Assembly: GCA_033398695.1 (NCBI GenBank)
Contig: CM065814.1
Span: forward strand, 81,672,358-81,736,357
DNA length: 64,000 bases
Reading direction: 5' to 3'
Origin: Orobanche coerulescens
Lineage: Eukaryota > Streptophyta > Magnoliopsida > Lamiales > Orobanchaceae
Part shown: piece after piece, positions 1 to 10,625 of the stretch
Layout of the letters: the number at the start of each line of letters is the position of its first letter
How positions within the stretch are numbered: position 1 is the first letter of the stretch
The notes under the pieces: model-generated
What the model was told of the DNA's origin: nothing
Database searches by the model: none
The model's input: only the letters and a program-made list of their open reading frames with translations
Position numbers and translations under genes: made by a program

Positions 1-359
1 ATACATCGATTACCTTAGAACGGTTAATCGATAACGATGACACAACGGATGGGAATTAACTTCGATAATCCCAATTAAATACATCGATTACCTTAGAACG
101 GTTAATCGATAACCAATGATACAACGGATGGGAATTATCTTCGATAATTCTAATTAAATACATCGATTACCTTAGAACGGTCAATCGATACACAATGATA
201 CAACGGATGGGAATTATCTTCGATAATCCCAATTAAATACATCGATTACCTTAGAACGGTCAATCGATACATAATGATACAACGGATGGGAATTATCTTC
301 GATAATCCCAATTAAATACATCGATTACCTTAGAACGGTCAATCGATACACAATGATAC
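1..359. repeat. 78/79-bp tandem repeat, about 4.5 copies
   Basis: Units start at 1, 79, 158, 237 and 316, each beginning ATACATCGATTACC. Each unit can fold into two hairpins with a single-base bulge: ATCGATTACC with GGTTAATCGAT (some units have GGTCAATCGAT), and GGGAATTATC with GATAATCCC. It lies downstream of the presumed G0 promoter on the minus strand and so would be transcribed. Confidence 0.9.
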
Positions 360-1793
360 GGTAGAGTGGATGTCCCGGCGTCTTAAACTGACCACCGAAA
401 CAGATATAATAAACGAATATATCAAACGCCTTCAGTCGGCCAATGCAACATCCTAGTGACAGTTCCAATTCAATAATAACGATTCAACGATGCCTCAGAA
501 CGACATTAACGTCAACAATAATAATCGATACATCGATACCGCGAACCGGCTGTCGACAACATCAGTATCAACAAGAATCTCAATGCCTTAAACCGGCTGT
601 TAACGAATAACAATAACATCTAGCATAATTGCCGAAGGGTATTGCATCAAACAATTCCCGAATATCAACAAATCACGGAGAGACTAAGTCTCGAAATGAT
701 ACAATACATCCATACACATATATGATAACATTAATCTCATTGACCAGCACAAGTATAAAACTTGCCTCAAATCGAAGGCGAGAAAGTCCTTCCACGATCA
801 ACGTCCTGGCACGAAACGACAAACGGCGCCTCGTGACGATCACAAAAACTCGAACAACCTTGAATGAAAACGATTCATTCAAAAACACAAAATCAATAGA
901 AAACAACGACAAGGACAAAGCCTGATTCAAACAGAATCGATCACACCGCACGAACGAATATCATAGTTCTCAACTATGAATTCTAACATCCTCCAACACC
1001 TCGATGATCAATTAACATGATCATTACGTTATTAACACTTGTGAAATCCATACAACATGATTCACTTAAGAACAATCATCAAAACAATCATCTCAAAATG
1101 ATAATATCACCAATATCATCAAATTGATCCTCCTACAATGATAATATTATCAATGTTATCATTATCACCCCAAGAACATCATCAACTCAATAATCATGAT
1201 GTTTGAAACAAAAATCCTTCATCAATACATCATGAATTCGGATTAAACAACAAGATTCACTCAACCATTTTCAAATTATGATAATCACCCCTTAAATTAT
1301 CATAAATCCTTACTAAAATGGTTAAAATCTTTCAAGAACACCACCAACAACAAAAATCATCTCAAGGCTATGTTAATCATATAACAATCTTAACATAATC
1401 CTTCCTAGACATGATTAAAAACCACCAACAATCTAAAACATCAAGAACATAATCCAACTCAAGTGATACTATCATGTTCTTCATCAAAAGTTTATCAAAA
1501 CCATGGAGAATCATGATATACTCCATTAATCAAACAATACCCGAAGAAAACAACAACAAAAACTGGAAAATCACTTGAAGAACCAGAGATTGAGGGAACT
1601 TACCAAAGAAGAACAAGAAGAAGCCTCCAAACACCAAAGTAGCACCAACAAGCTTCCAACTTCAAGCTTCAATCCAAGCTGGGATGATCAAGATCGAGTT
1701 GGAAGGTGCTAAACATCAATAACAAGTCCAAACGGACGATTCTAGGGAGAGAAGTTGTGTTTTGGTTCGTGAGGAAATGAAATACGAATTCAA

Positions 1794-1802
1794 CATAAAT
1801 AG
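1794..1802 (-). promoter_or_regulatory. TATA-like box of the G0 LTR
   Basis: Minus strand CTATTTATG lies 12 bases downstream of the array. It is chosen by position, by analogy with the other gypsy LTRs here. Confidence 0.45.
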
Positions 1803-1813
1803 ACTGACAAACT

Positions 1814-2191
1814 CATTACGTACGTTATACACTACGGTTAACGTACGTAAGAGACATTACGTGCGCTATGCCATGACATTAACGTACGTAATGAAAAATC
1901 CAGAACTAACTGGACTAAAATACGAAGGCCTTAACGTACGTAAACAAGGACTTATTACATACGTTAACAAGACCTGCATTACGTATGTAGAGATCACCTC
2001 TTAACGTACGTAAGGGTCCGTTGACTGCAATAGTGAGATCCGATCGGAAGATGCTCGGGACCCACCAGCCGAAAGTGACTACGAGGAAGGTTCCTGCCAC
2101 CTACCAATCATTACGTACGTAACCTTACAGGCATAACGTACGTAATAGCAACACGCTAGCGTACGTAATGCTACATCCGTAGCGTACGCTA
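1814..2191 (-). repeat. Inverted-repeat word array in U3 of G0
   Basis: Words of the type TTACGTACGTAA or TTAACGTACGTAA recur every few tens of bases (for example near 1815, 1840, 1880, 1932, 2002, 2112, 2136), and a TAGCGTACGCTA word closes the array at 2180-2191. The words are self-complementary and rich in CpG. They lie just upstream of the TATA-like box on the minus strand. Confidence 0.85.
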
Positions 2192-2392
2192 AGGCTATGA
2201 ACTTAGCCAAAAATCCAAACTCTCCAACCAACATTCAAACGACGAAACCAACCCGACGACAAGTATAATATTTCGATCCCAAAATATTCTAATACAACAT
2301 ACATTGTATCAGTCCAAAACAACAACACTTGTACAATTCCAAATGAATACGTACAACTCAGCAGTAACACGAAAAAAAATTACCCCCGGACA

Positions 2393-4380
2393 TCACAAAA
2401 CTCAAGCTGATTTGTGAGGGTACTGAGCTCTCAAAAGAAAAGAAAATTTCTAAACTTACTCAGTAGTTCGAATCTTTTGAAATAAAATCTTCCGAAACGC
2501 TCTAGGAGCTTGACCTCAGATTCACTGGCATTGTCGGTGAACTCGAAGCATTGGGTAAAGTGTATACCCAAAAGTAGAAAAATTTAAAAATCTTTAGATC
2601 ACTCCCTGTCCGATGGAACATTAATACTACAACTATGCATGTATCCTGTAATCTTAACGATATTTCTGCTTTTGATCTCTTCTATGACCTCAAAGCTTTT
2701 GAGTACGATATTGACAAGAGAGAGAAGGCAGAAGAGTCACTTGCCAAAACTATAGAACTCGCCGTATCTCGACAGAGACACAAACTGCACCAAGACATCC
2801 AAATCCACACATAAGACTGCAGACAACGATGATGACATCCTATCACAAGATGAAATGGCCATGCTAATGCACAAGTTCCAAAAGTTCATTAAACAGTCTG
2901 GAAAGACTCCCTACAGGCCAAAGTCTTTTCACAAGGTAAGCTCAGAATCTCCTTCATCTGGTGATTCTAACTTATGTTATAACTATAGGAAACCAGGACA
3001 TTATGCAAATAAGTGTCCGCATCTGAAAGTGCAAAAGTTATTAGAAGCTGAGCAACAGGAAAAGGATGACAGAAGACGTGTCTGGAAAAATAAGCTCAAG
3101 GCCCTGATTGGTGAATCAGAAGCCTCGCCCGCGTCGAACAAGACCGAGGAGTGACTTCAGGCAATCACTGATAGTGACTCCTCCAATGATGAGATTGAGG
3201 ACAAAGCATACATGTGCTTTATGGCTAAAGAAATACAAGATGATGAGGATAGCGATGATGAGGTAACTTCAAATTCAACTATTCCTATAAATGCATCGCA
3301 TGCCTTTGAAAATATGATGAATAAATTCAAAAACATTCAAAAGGCCCATGAAACTTTAAAACGAGAAAACATACATCTCAAAATTTCAAACTTAGAGATG
3401 AAAGAAGAAAATGGCTTGATTAAAAACAATTACGAAAATATGTCGCTTGATTGCGAGAACAGCAAGGTCACATTTAAAAAACTCATGGAAAGCAGTCATC
3501 AACTTGCCAACAATCTAAATGAGGCTAAGTCTCATAATGAGAGCAAGACAAATAATTTTTCTTTACTCGAAGCCAAAGTAAAAACTCTCGAGAAGCGAGA
3601 AGGAGAATTAGAGACCATCCTGAAATCATTTGAGAAATATTCAAATGGACGGAAGAAATTCTAAGCACTATGCAGCATGCCCACGATAAACGTGGCTTAG
3701 GATATGAATCATTCTCCCATAAGGGAAAGTCTAGTACGATATTTGTCAGGGGAGTGGAACCCATTCCTATTCCTGAAGAGACTTTAAGCGCCACAAAGGC
3801 TACAGCTGCACCTCGTACAGCGAAGGCTGCGATTCCACCACCAAGTTCTTATCACAGACAGTGGAAATCTCAGCCTCCCAGACCTGTAAGGTGTGATCAA
3901 CAACATGCTCCCCCAGCATATCATAAGCGCCAGCAGCCATTCAGAAATAAGGTTGTATCTAAATATCAAAGGCAAGCACCACAATACTACCAACAATATA
4001 ATGCGCCTAGATATTGGATAGAGGAGCACTGTTATCCATATAGAAATCAGGTCGCCGTGCAGTTTCAACATCTCTGAGAATCCAACTGGAGACCCCGAAG
4101 GCAAGCTGTAAGGCCGAAGAAAATGGCCCCACCTCCTAGACGGCAATCGTACTAGAATAATAATCCTAGACCATACATGCATATTAATAAAGGTTATAGC
4201 GACTACGTGTCTGCCCTACGTAGAAATCGCAAGACAAGACCAAAAATAACCTACAGCAAACCAGTTGCTGTCATGCAAATTTGGGTACCAAAAGGCACTA
4301 ACTCATATGGACCTAACAATCAAAGGGGACCTAAATCTACTTAAATTCTTTGCTTACACGATATCAAAGAAAAGGACATC
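2393..4380 (+). pseudogene. gag: C1 gag, degenerate
   Basis: The reading starts mid-protein because G0 removed the amino end. About 150 residues of copia capsid (motifs like LICEGTE, LGKVYTQ, IFRSLP) follow, with in-frame stops near 2480, 2510 and 2570. The zinc knuckle at 2975-3016 reads C-Y-N-Y-R-K-P-G-H-Y-A-N-K-C: the second cysteine of the CX2CX4HX4C box has become Tyr. Then come an acidic stretch and a long coiled-coil segment rich in Glu, Lys and Leu (3212-3664), and a basic, Gln/Tyr/Pro-rich tail (3670-4077). The coiled coil after the knuckle is usual for SIRE-type Gag. It is split into several frames. Confidence 0.75.
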
Positions 4381-4956
4381 TGGTACTTTGACAGCGGATG
4401 TTCTCAGCACATGACAGGTGATATCAGCAAGTTATCAGATTATGTAGAAGGTCACCGTCCAAAGGTGTGTTTTGGTGACAAGTCCAAAGTAAGAACAAGA
4501 GGGAAGGGAACCCTGCTTGTAGGAAAGTTCAAAGTCACCGAAGTTTCCTATGTTGAAGTCTTACAGTACAATCTATTTAGTATTAGCCATTTCTGTGACC
4601 AATAATTCTCGGTTAAATTCTATGTAGACCACTGTAGGGTGAAGGATATCAAGACTAAAGAAATCATCCTCACATGAAGCAGATGAGGTAATATGTATAT
4701 TGCTGATTGGAAGCCTACGAGCTCCATTATTCCGTGTTTTGTTGCCAAAGCACTACAGATCAAAGCTGGCTATGGAACAAGAGGATGTCTCACATCAACT
4801 TCAAGACTATCAACAAACTCGCCAGACCGGGAATGGTTAGAGGTTTGCCTAATGTGTCATTCTATAAAGCCAGCGTCTGTGGACCCTATCAGAAAGGCAA
4901 ACAAGTCAACACCACCCTGAAACGCAAATCATACCTGTCCATCCATAGGGCTCTGG
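4381..4956 (+). pseudogene. pol: C1 protease and integrase zinc-binding region, interrupted by G1
   Basis: The protease motif WYFDSGCSQHMTG at 4381-4419 keeps the D-S-G catalytic triplet (4390-4398), followed by a typical copia protease body to 4605. A second frame from about 4780 gives the integrase zinc domain (WNKRMSHINFKTINKLA), but the first His has become Asn and the final C-x-x-C reads C-G-P-Y. The frame is cut at 4956 by G1 and continues at 13339. Confidence 0.75.
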
Positions 4957-5328
4957 TGTAATACCCGTAATTTCGATTTCCGGTAATTTCTTTTTTTCGG
5001 CAGAAGTCCATTTTGACGACTCGCTCATGACCGTTTCATCATTCTGAGAATTATTAATTCTAAACTTTTTGTCATACGAGTTCATTTCGGTGTCGTTTTC
5101 TTGAGTTCAGTGTTATTAAATGACTTTTCCATGTGTGAGTTCGACTTTGTTAAATCACCATTAATTTTTGGAAACTCCAAAAATTCTGAATCTTCTAAAT
5201 ATTATAAAGCATCGAGTTAGCTTTCCAATGGTTCAAACGGTGAGTCAATCGGAGTCCGAACGAGGGAGTTATGGTCGAAATAGCTAAGTCACTCTCATTT
5301 CCATTTTTGGCCGAGCACTCTGTACCTT

Positions 5329-5430
5329 GTGCCGCGGCACATGCCGGCAGGGCCGCGGCACACTGCCGAGTCACTGCCGGCAGATTTAGCCCTGTGCCGC
5401 GGCACACTTAGGCTGGGCCGCGGCACACTG
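5329..5430 (+). repeat. GC-rich palindrome array in U3 of G1
   Basis: GTGCCGCGGCAC occurs exactly at 5329-5340 and 5394-5405. Related GGGCCGCGGCAC words lie at about 5350 and 5416, and CTGCCGGCAG-type words at 5342 and 5374. It ends about 11 bases upstream of the TATA box. Confidence 0.92.
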
Positions 5431-5441
5431 TGCAGTCAACC

Positions 5442-5449
5442 TATTTAAG
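5442..5449 (+). promoter_or_regulatory. TATA box of the G1 5' LTR
   Basis: TATTTAAG lies directly after the palindrome array. The same box is found in the 3' LTR at 11112-11119. Confidence 0.7.
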
Positions 5450-6431
5450 GCTAGCAGGCGTTTTTCTTCAGCCATTTCTCACTCGTTTTCTTCCCTTCCG
5501 CGGCTGGAGCTTGGTTAATCATGGAGAGATGTTGTTGGACAATCAATCCATGAAGTCTTGGAGTTCATATCATCAATCATCCATCCTATAACATCCTCCG
5601 ATCTAACGAATCAGGCCAGATTTCCTAGAAATCTAGTTTTGGGGAATTTGGGTATTTTGGTTGATTTCATCCGTTTTATCCGATTTAACTTAGGATTGTG
5701 ATGGATTGATGATTATTTAGATGTATTGTATCATTTCCCTTGTTATTCCATGGTTGGATCGTATCGATTCATTATTTTGGTCGAGTTCTTGATCGACGCC
5801 TTGAAGGTGTCCGGTAAAATGTCATAGAGGGGGTTTCGGGCGTTCTACGATTATTCTCCCTCGTATGATCGATGATTTATTGATTATATGTTGTTAGGGT
5901 CTAATTATTGTGAAGAACTCGAGTCGGAACCCTTCCATTTGTTGTCTTCTTTAGGGTCCGAGCTTCCCGGTCTAACCGTGTTCTTCAGAGCGTTTGGTAG
6001 CGGTTATTAAGGCAAGTATCTTATTATACGACTTGTATCTTGTGACTAGTAATTACGTATGAGATGTGTGATGATTTTGCTTGCCTTCGTAATTATGTTC
6101 CGTTTGAGTTGGTTGTGTTTTCCGTAATTTGAAGGCTTTGCGATAATATTGTTATATTAGTATACATGTTAGGCGTTGTGCCTTTTGTGCAGGATTGCGA
6201 CGTACATATGGGATGGTTGTACACTTGGTTGTGCAATGTATTGTGTACCGAATGTGTGTTATGTTGGTTATGTGTCGTTGATTGACGATAGTTGTTGCGA
6301 GTGTTGAGATTGTGTTATGTGCGTGTGATGTACGATTTTGTGGTGATCAATGCGATTGATCAATTGTGCTCATTGTTGTATGTAATGTGAATGTGAATGT
6401 GAATATGTGTGTGACCACTAAGTTCACTCGT

Positions 6432-6883
6432 GTTGGTTCGATGGGACCTACGAGGATTCATGGCAGTGTACTACGGGGTCAGAACTTAGTGAGTGCGAGG
6501 TCGATCGTCTTTGATGCAGCGAGGCCTACGATAACGCATGGCAGTGGACCATGAGTTTCGGACACAATACGTCCAACCGGGTGAGCTCGACGGGGCTTAC
6601 GGTGACACGTGGCAGTGGACTACGGTGTCAGGATTGTGTGTGCGATTGTTGTGATTGATATAGTCCGTGCAGGTTGTTATGCCTACGGAGACACGTGACA
6701 GTGGATCACGGTGTCGGAATTGGTTATGTCTGGTTAATAGTCCGTGCGGGTTGTTGAACCTACGGAGACACGTGACATTGGATCACGGTGTCGGAATTGA
6801 TTATGTTTGTTTAATTGTGCGTGGTGTAGTCCGTGCGGGTTGTTGAACCTACGGAGACACGTGACAGTGGATCACGGTGTCAT
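6432..6883 (+). repeat. Hairpin minisatellite in the G1 5' LTR, about 6 degenerate copies
   Basis: Units of roughly 70-90 bp share CCTACGGAGACACGTGACAG and GGATCACGGTGTC or close variants. Arms GACACGTGA and TCACGGTGTC can pair with a one-base bulge in the last three units. It starts about 1 kb downstream of the TATA, so it would be transcribed. The copy in the 3' LTR lies at 12095-12556. Confidence 0.85.
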
Positions 6884-7599
6884 GAGCACGATTATTTTCA
6901 AATCAAAGTTTTGAAAGGAAAAGTTTTATGAAAATGAATGTTGGATCGAGTCCTAAACTTGAATAAATGTTTTCCGTATTGTAAACTGCTGAGTTATGAA
7001 ACAAGATTTGGGTTAAGGCCCTAAAGTTTTTCGAAAGGTTTTGTGAATCAGGACTTGAGGTCTTAAAGGTTTTGAAAATCTAAAAATTCCCGAGATGATA
7101 ATCTTATTTTCGAATGCTTCATAGCTTATCTTCCCTTGTGAAAACCACCCGGGAATATTTTGATACTTGATTATTATATTGGATTCACGATTATTATTTG
7201 CTTGTTACAATTCGTATGATTTGATACTTGCACTAGTAAAACAGTGGAGTTTTACTAACCCCCGAGTAATCGGGGGGTGGATGTCAATTTTGCATCCAGG
7301 TACATGCAGATTCAGGGGAGTAGTCACAGGATTGGCAAAAGAGGATGACGAGCTGCGATACTAATCATGAGTCGAGAGTTGTTTGATTTTTGTTGTGTTG
7401 TCAGAGTTGATTTCAGTCTTCCGTTGTATTGTATTTCGACCCCTGTGTGGGTAATGTCGTTTAAGTCAGTTTTGTTGATTGGAGTTGTGTGACCTCATCG
7501 GTCTATGTATTCACGTGTAAGTGACCATAACGATCTGTATTATTTTATTGTTTGACCCTGGTCGGGCAAGGATTTGGTTGTTTATGAATGTTTAGCCTG

Positions 7600-7624
7600 G
7601 TAGATCTTTGTGGAAAGGGTCTAC
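7600..7624 (+). other. Hairpin near the 3' end of the G1 5' LTR
   Basis: GTAGATC (7600-7606) pairs with GGTCTAC (7618-7624), with one U-G pair, and is followed by GTAATATT. The 3' LTR copy is 13271-13295. Other gypsy LTRs here have the same hairpin with paired base changes. Confidence 0.7.
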
Positions 7625-7666
7625 GGCGTGTAATATTCCCACATGGTTTTAGGGGTGTTACATTTA

Positions 7667-7678
7667 TGGTATCGGAGC
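7667..7678 (+). other. Primer-binding site of G1
   Basis: TGGTATCGGAGC lies four bases after the 5' LTR and is complementary in type to the 3' end of initiator tRNA-Met (one base off TGGTATCAGAGC). Confidence 0.85.
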
Positions 7679-10590
7679 TTAGGTTGCGGAAACCTAGGCT
7701 GGCGGGTCGAGTCAAGTCGTGATTTGTCGAGTAATGTGTGGTCTTGTCGTTCGAGTCATCAGTGACAAATTGAGTTGTGTGTAGTCACAACGTGTCGGTT
7801 ATGTTGTCAGACGAGATTAGTATCGTGGGCGACTGTCACCTCCGTGCGACCTGTGGATGTAAGTCTCCTCTTTTATGCGAAGTACCTGTGTATCTCGATT
7901 TTATCTTAGTGAGTTAATTGCGGTGCATGATTTTATTTACACAGTATTGTGTAATATAGTTGTGTTTAGTACTTATGGCATATAGTATGTGTATAGAACT
8001 GAGCACATTATTGTTTTATCTTTGAACCACCGGGTGGTGTGGTATGGTGTGGAAGTTGTAAACCTTGATGGACTTCGAAAAGGTATCGACGATTGAGTTC
8101 GTGAGAAACTCCGAGGAATGGTTTTGTTATATGTTTAAACTAGATGCTGTAAGACGTATTCAATTGGATTGTGCATGTTGGACTGTATTTTGTTTTTGTT
8201 ATCCGCTGCGTGAGTTCTTTTGTAATGGCTTTCGGTATTTTACCGACTGAGTTTTATTTTGAAAATCGATTTCCTTAACCGAGTTTTTGGCATTATGGCC
8301 TTGATCGTTTTGGCGAAATTCTTACGATGGTATTTAGTACTTTATAAATGGCTTTTGTAAGTTTTTGAAATATTACCGTCATCGGCCTTTTTGGCGTTTT
8401 TGTAAATGTTTTTTTAGCCTGGTGGGTTCCGGTGCGGGACCCACAGCGCTATAATGTTCCGTGTATTTACCTGAATTTTTTGGGCATTCTAGCCCATTGG
8501 ATTATCTTTGAAAACCTTGAGTACCTTAAAAAAATAAATTCGAGACGTACTTTTAAAATGAATTATTTTCTCGTGGTACATCCAAGGTGCCACAATATGT
8601 TTCAAAATTCTTCTACCTCGAGGACCAAAACATTTTGGGATATTTTTAATATTTTAGAAACACTTTTACTTAGACCCGAGGGTCGAATATTCTGAAATTT
8701 TTCCACTAAGAGAAAGTGTCCTCATTTTTATCAAATGCGAAATGGTTTTCCAAAGTCTTGGTAATGGTGTTTGTACTACTTTTTGTAAAATGATACTCAA
8801 GATCACCTGGTGTTTCCAAACTGTTTTCAAAAGGTGGTTTCGTTTTTAAAACCCATCATTTCCTGTTTGTGGTCGGAGAAAGTGTGTTGATGTTGGTATT
8901 GTTGTTAGGGTGTTAGCCCTCCGAATTGTGATTGAATTGGTGGTATGAACGTTGAGTCGTTCGCCACGCATATGTTTTGTTAGCCCTTTTGGGAGGTGTG
9001 ATGACGATCTTTAATGTTGTCATTTCGTGGTGGCTTGCGTGTTATCGCTCCTGTGTGAGCTGTTAAAGCTTGGGATTGTACATTTGTGTACATGTGTGAT
9101 TGTTCATGATGTTTGTAATTATGTGCTGGTTATTGTTCGGGCCGTTGAGGTCGCCGAACGATACCGTCGTTGTTGTAGTGTTTGTGTGTGTATTACTTTA
9201 CGATGGTAATCGTTGTATATGATATGTGTTATGATTCTTTGTTGTGCTGTGTTGGCATCTCCGCTAGGTTGTTTTGCGACGTTATGCCCCATTGTATTTT
9301 CGGTATGCCGAGCCGAGGCATTTCAACCGCGATGTGCCGGGGCATGCACGTGTAAATTTTCCTTCTCGTCCGTAACGCGTTTCAGGTGCGGACTCGTGGG
9401 ACACCGAATTCAGTTTTGCGAATTGGCTATCGAGACTTTCGTAGTTCGCGCTTCAGCACAGTTATCAGAATCGGCTTTGAGAGGCCTTCGAAAAATGTTT
9501 CTGTCGGTTGCTTGTTGTGTCGTCACCTTGATTTCGTTGTTGTGAGTTTCGGGGACGACACTTCTTTTAGAAGAGGTCGAATATAATACCCGTATTGTTT
9601 TTGGACTTCTGCATTTCCTCTTTCTCAGGTCTATCGACTCGCTCGTGTTCGTTGATACTTTCTGAACTTGTTCTGTATTCCGGTTTCATCGTTTGAACGA
9701 GATGTGATCTTGTTTTGGGTCGATCTGGTTATCGCTGTGACTTTCCGAGTTCGGTTCAATTCTTGTGAACCTTGTTCGGAAGTAACATTTTTTTTGGTTC
9801 TACTAGTTATTTTATTCGAAGTGGATCGGATTTTGAACTTCTGTATTTTCGACTCTGTCGACTCGTTTAGGTTCGTTAACATTTTCTGAGCTTGCCCTGT
9901 CCCTTACTTTTGTTAATCGAACGAGGGTGGTATTGTTTCGGAATTACTCGTTTGTCGTTGTGACTTTTCAATTGCTATTCCCTTTCCTGTGGATCTTATG
10001 TGAGTACGCATCTTGTTGTTTTCACCGGATCATGTTTTGTCTCGAGTCCAGATGTGAACTTCGGAGTTGTCGGTTGAACCTTATTGTTCTTCGTGATCCG
10101 AACATGATTATTCGATTTTTGTTGACTCGATCGTTGTGTTTCGATCATTGATTGTTCGGTTTTTGTTAATCTCGTTTTGTGATTGTTGAACGTTCAGACT
10201 CCTTCGTAATTCCATTAAGTTCGGGAAATTAGCCTCGTTTTCGATCTTCCAACCCTTGGGCGGCGGAATCCCATATTTGTTCAACGATTGGTTCGCGTTT
10301 TGATTGACATATCGTTGGGGTGGTCAATCATATTGATTTTCATTCGTTGTGTTTTGTGATTGTTCGGATAATCGACTTGATTGTACTACCCGTTTGATGA
10401 CGCTTGTCACTTGTTGATTTTATTATGTCTCTACCAGTGGCGTCGTGTTGGTCGTCGTGGAGCGTGTTTTCACGCCGTATGTCCCTTTGTGTTTCTTGCA
10501 GCGTTTTGCCGTTGGGCGCGAGTTTTCGGTTTTTGTGTATCTCGTCGAGTCCTCCTGACAGTGGATATTGCTTCTCCCTAACTGTTTTAA
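7679..10590 (+). other. Non-coding interior of G1
   Basis: There is no gag, protease, RT, RNase H, integrase or chromodomain in any frame; the short ORFs have no recognisable motifs. Two stretches imitate element boundaries: 8415-8455 looks like an LTR 3' end (AGCCTGGTGGG hairpin followed by ATAATGTTCC), and 9546-9600 looks like a pre-PPT hairpin, polypurine tract and LTR start (TATAATACCCG). A degenerate repeat of roughly 235 bp (about 9600 and 9835) follows. Confidence 0.7.
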
Positions 10591-10625
10591 GTTTCGGGAC
10601 GAAACTTCTTTTAAGGAGGGTAGAA
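10591..10625 (+). other. Pre-PPT hairpin and polypurine tract of G1
   Basis: GTTTCGGGACGAAAC (10591-10605) is a perfect 6-bp stem with a 3-base loop. The purine-rich tract AAGGAGGGTAGAA abuts the 3' LTR. Confidence 0.85.

Larger units (their letters stand above)
1..2392 (-). mobile_element. G0: partial LTR of a Ty3/gypsy-type element, running off the left edge
   Basis: The copia gag of C1 stops matching to the left of 2393. The sequence there ends in ...CCGGACA, which on the minus strand is a TG-starting LTR 5' end (TGTCCGGGGG). Read on the minus strand, the piece has an inverted-repeat array (1814-2191), a TATA-like box (1794-1802) and then about 1.4 kb leading to a 78/79-bp minisatellite (1-359). 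This is the same order as in the complete gypsy LTRs of the window. I see no coding sequence. Bases 360-1790 are AT-rich and hold nothing I recognise apart from the presumed R/U5 region. The other end and the TSD lie outside the window, so family and length are open. Confidence 0.65.
4957..7662 (+). repeat. G1 5' LTR
   Basis: It runs from TGTAATACCCG to GTGTTACA. It contains, in order, a GC-rich palindrome array (5329-5430), a TATA box (5442-5449), a hairpin minisatellite (6432-6883) and a terminal hairpin (7600-7624). Confidence 0.92.

Noticed and set aside
1..359. CRISPR-like appearance of regularly spaced repeats
   Set aside because: The units are contiguous 78/79-bp tandem copies with no unique spacers, in plant DNA.
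629..951. Overlapping open frames of about 95 codons on both strands
   Set aside because: No family motif; they lie in presumed LTR sequence of G0 and have low-complexity composition.
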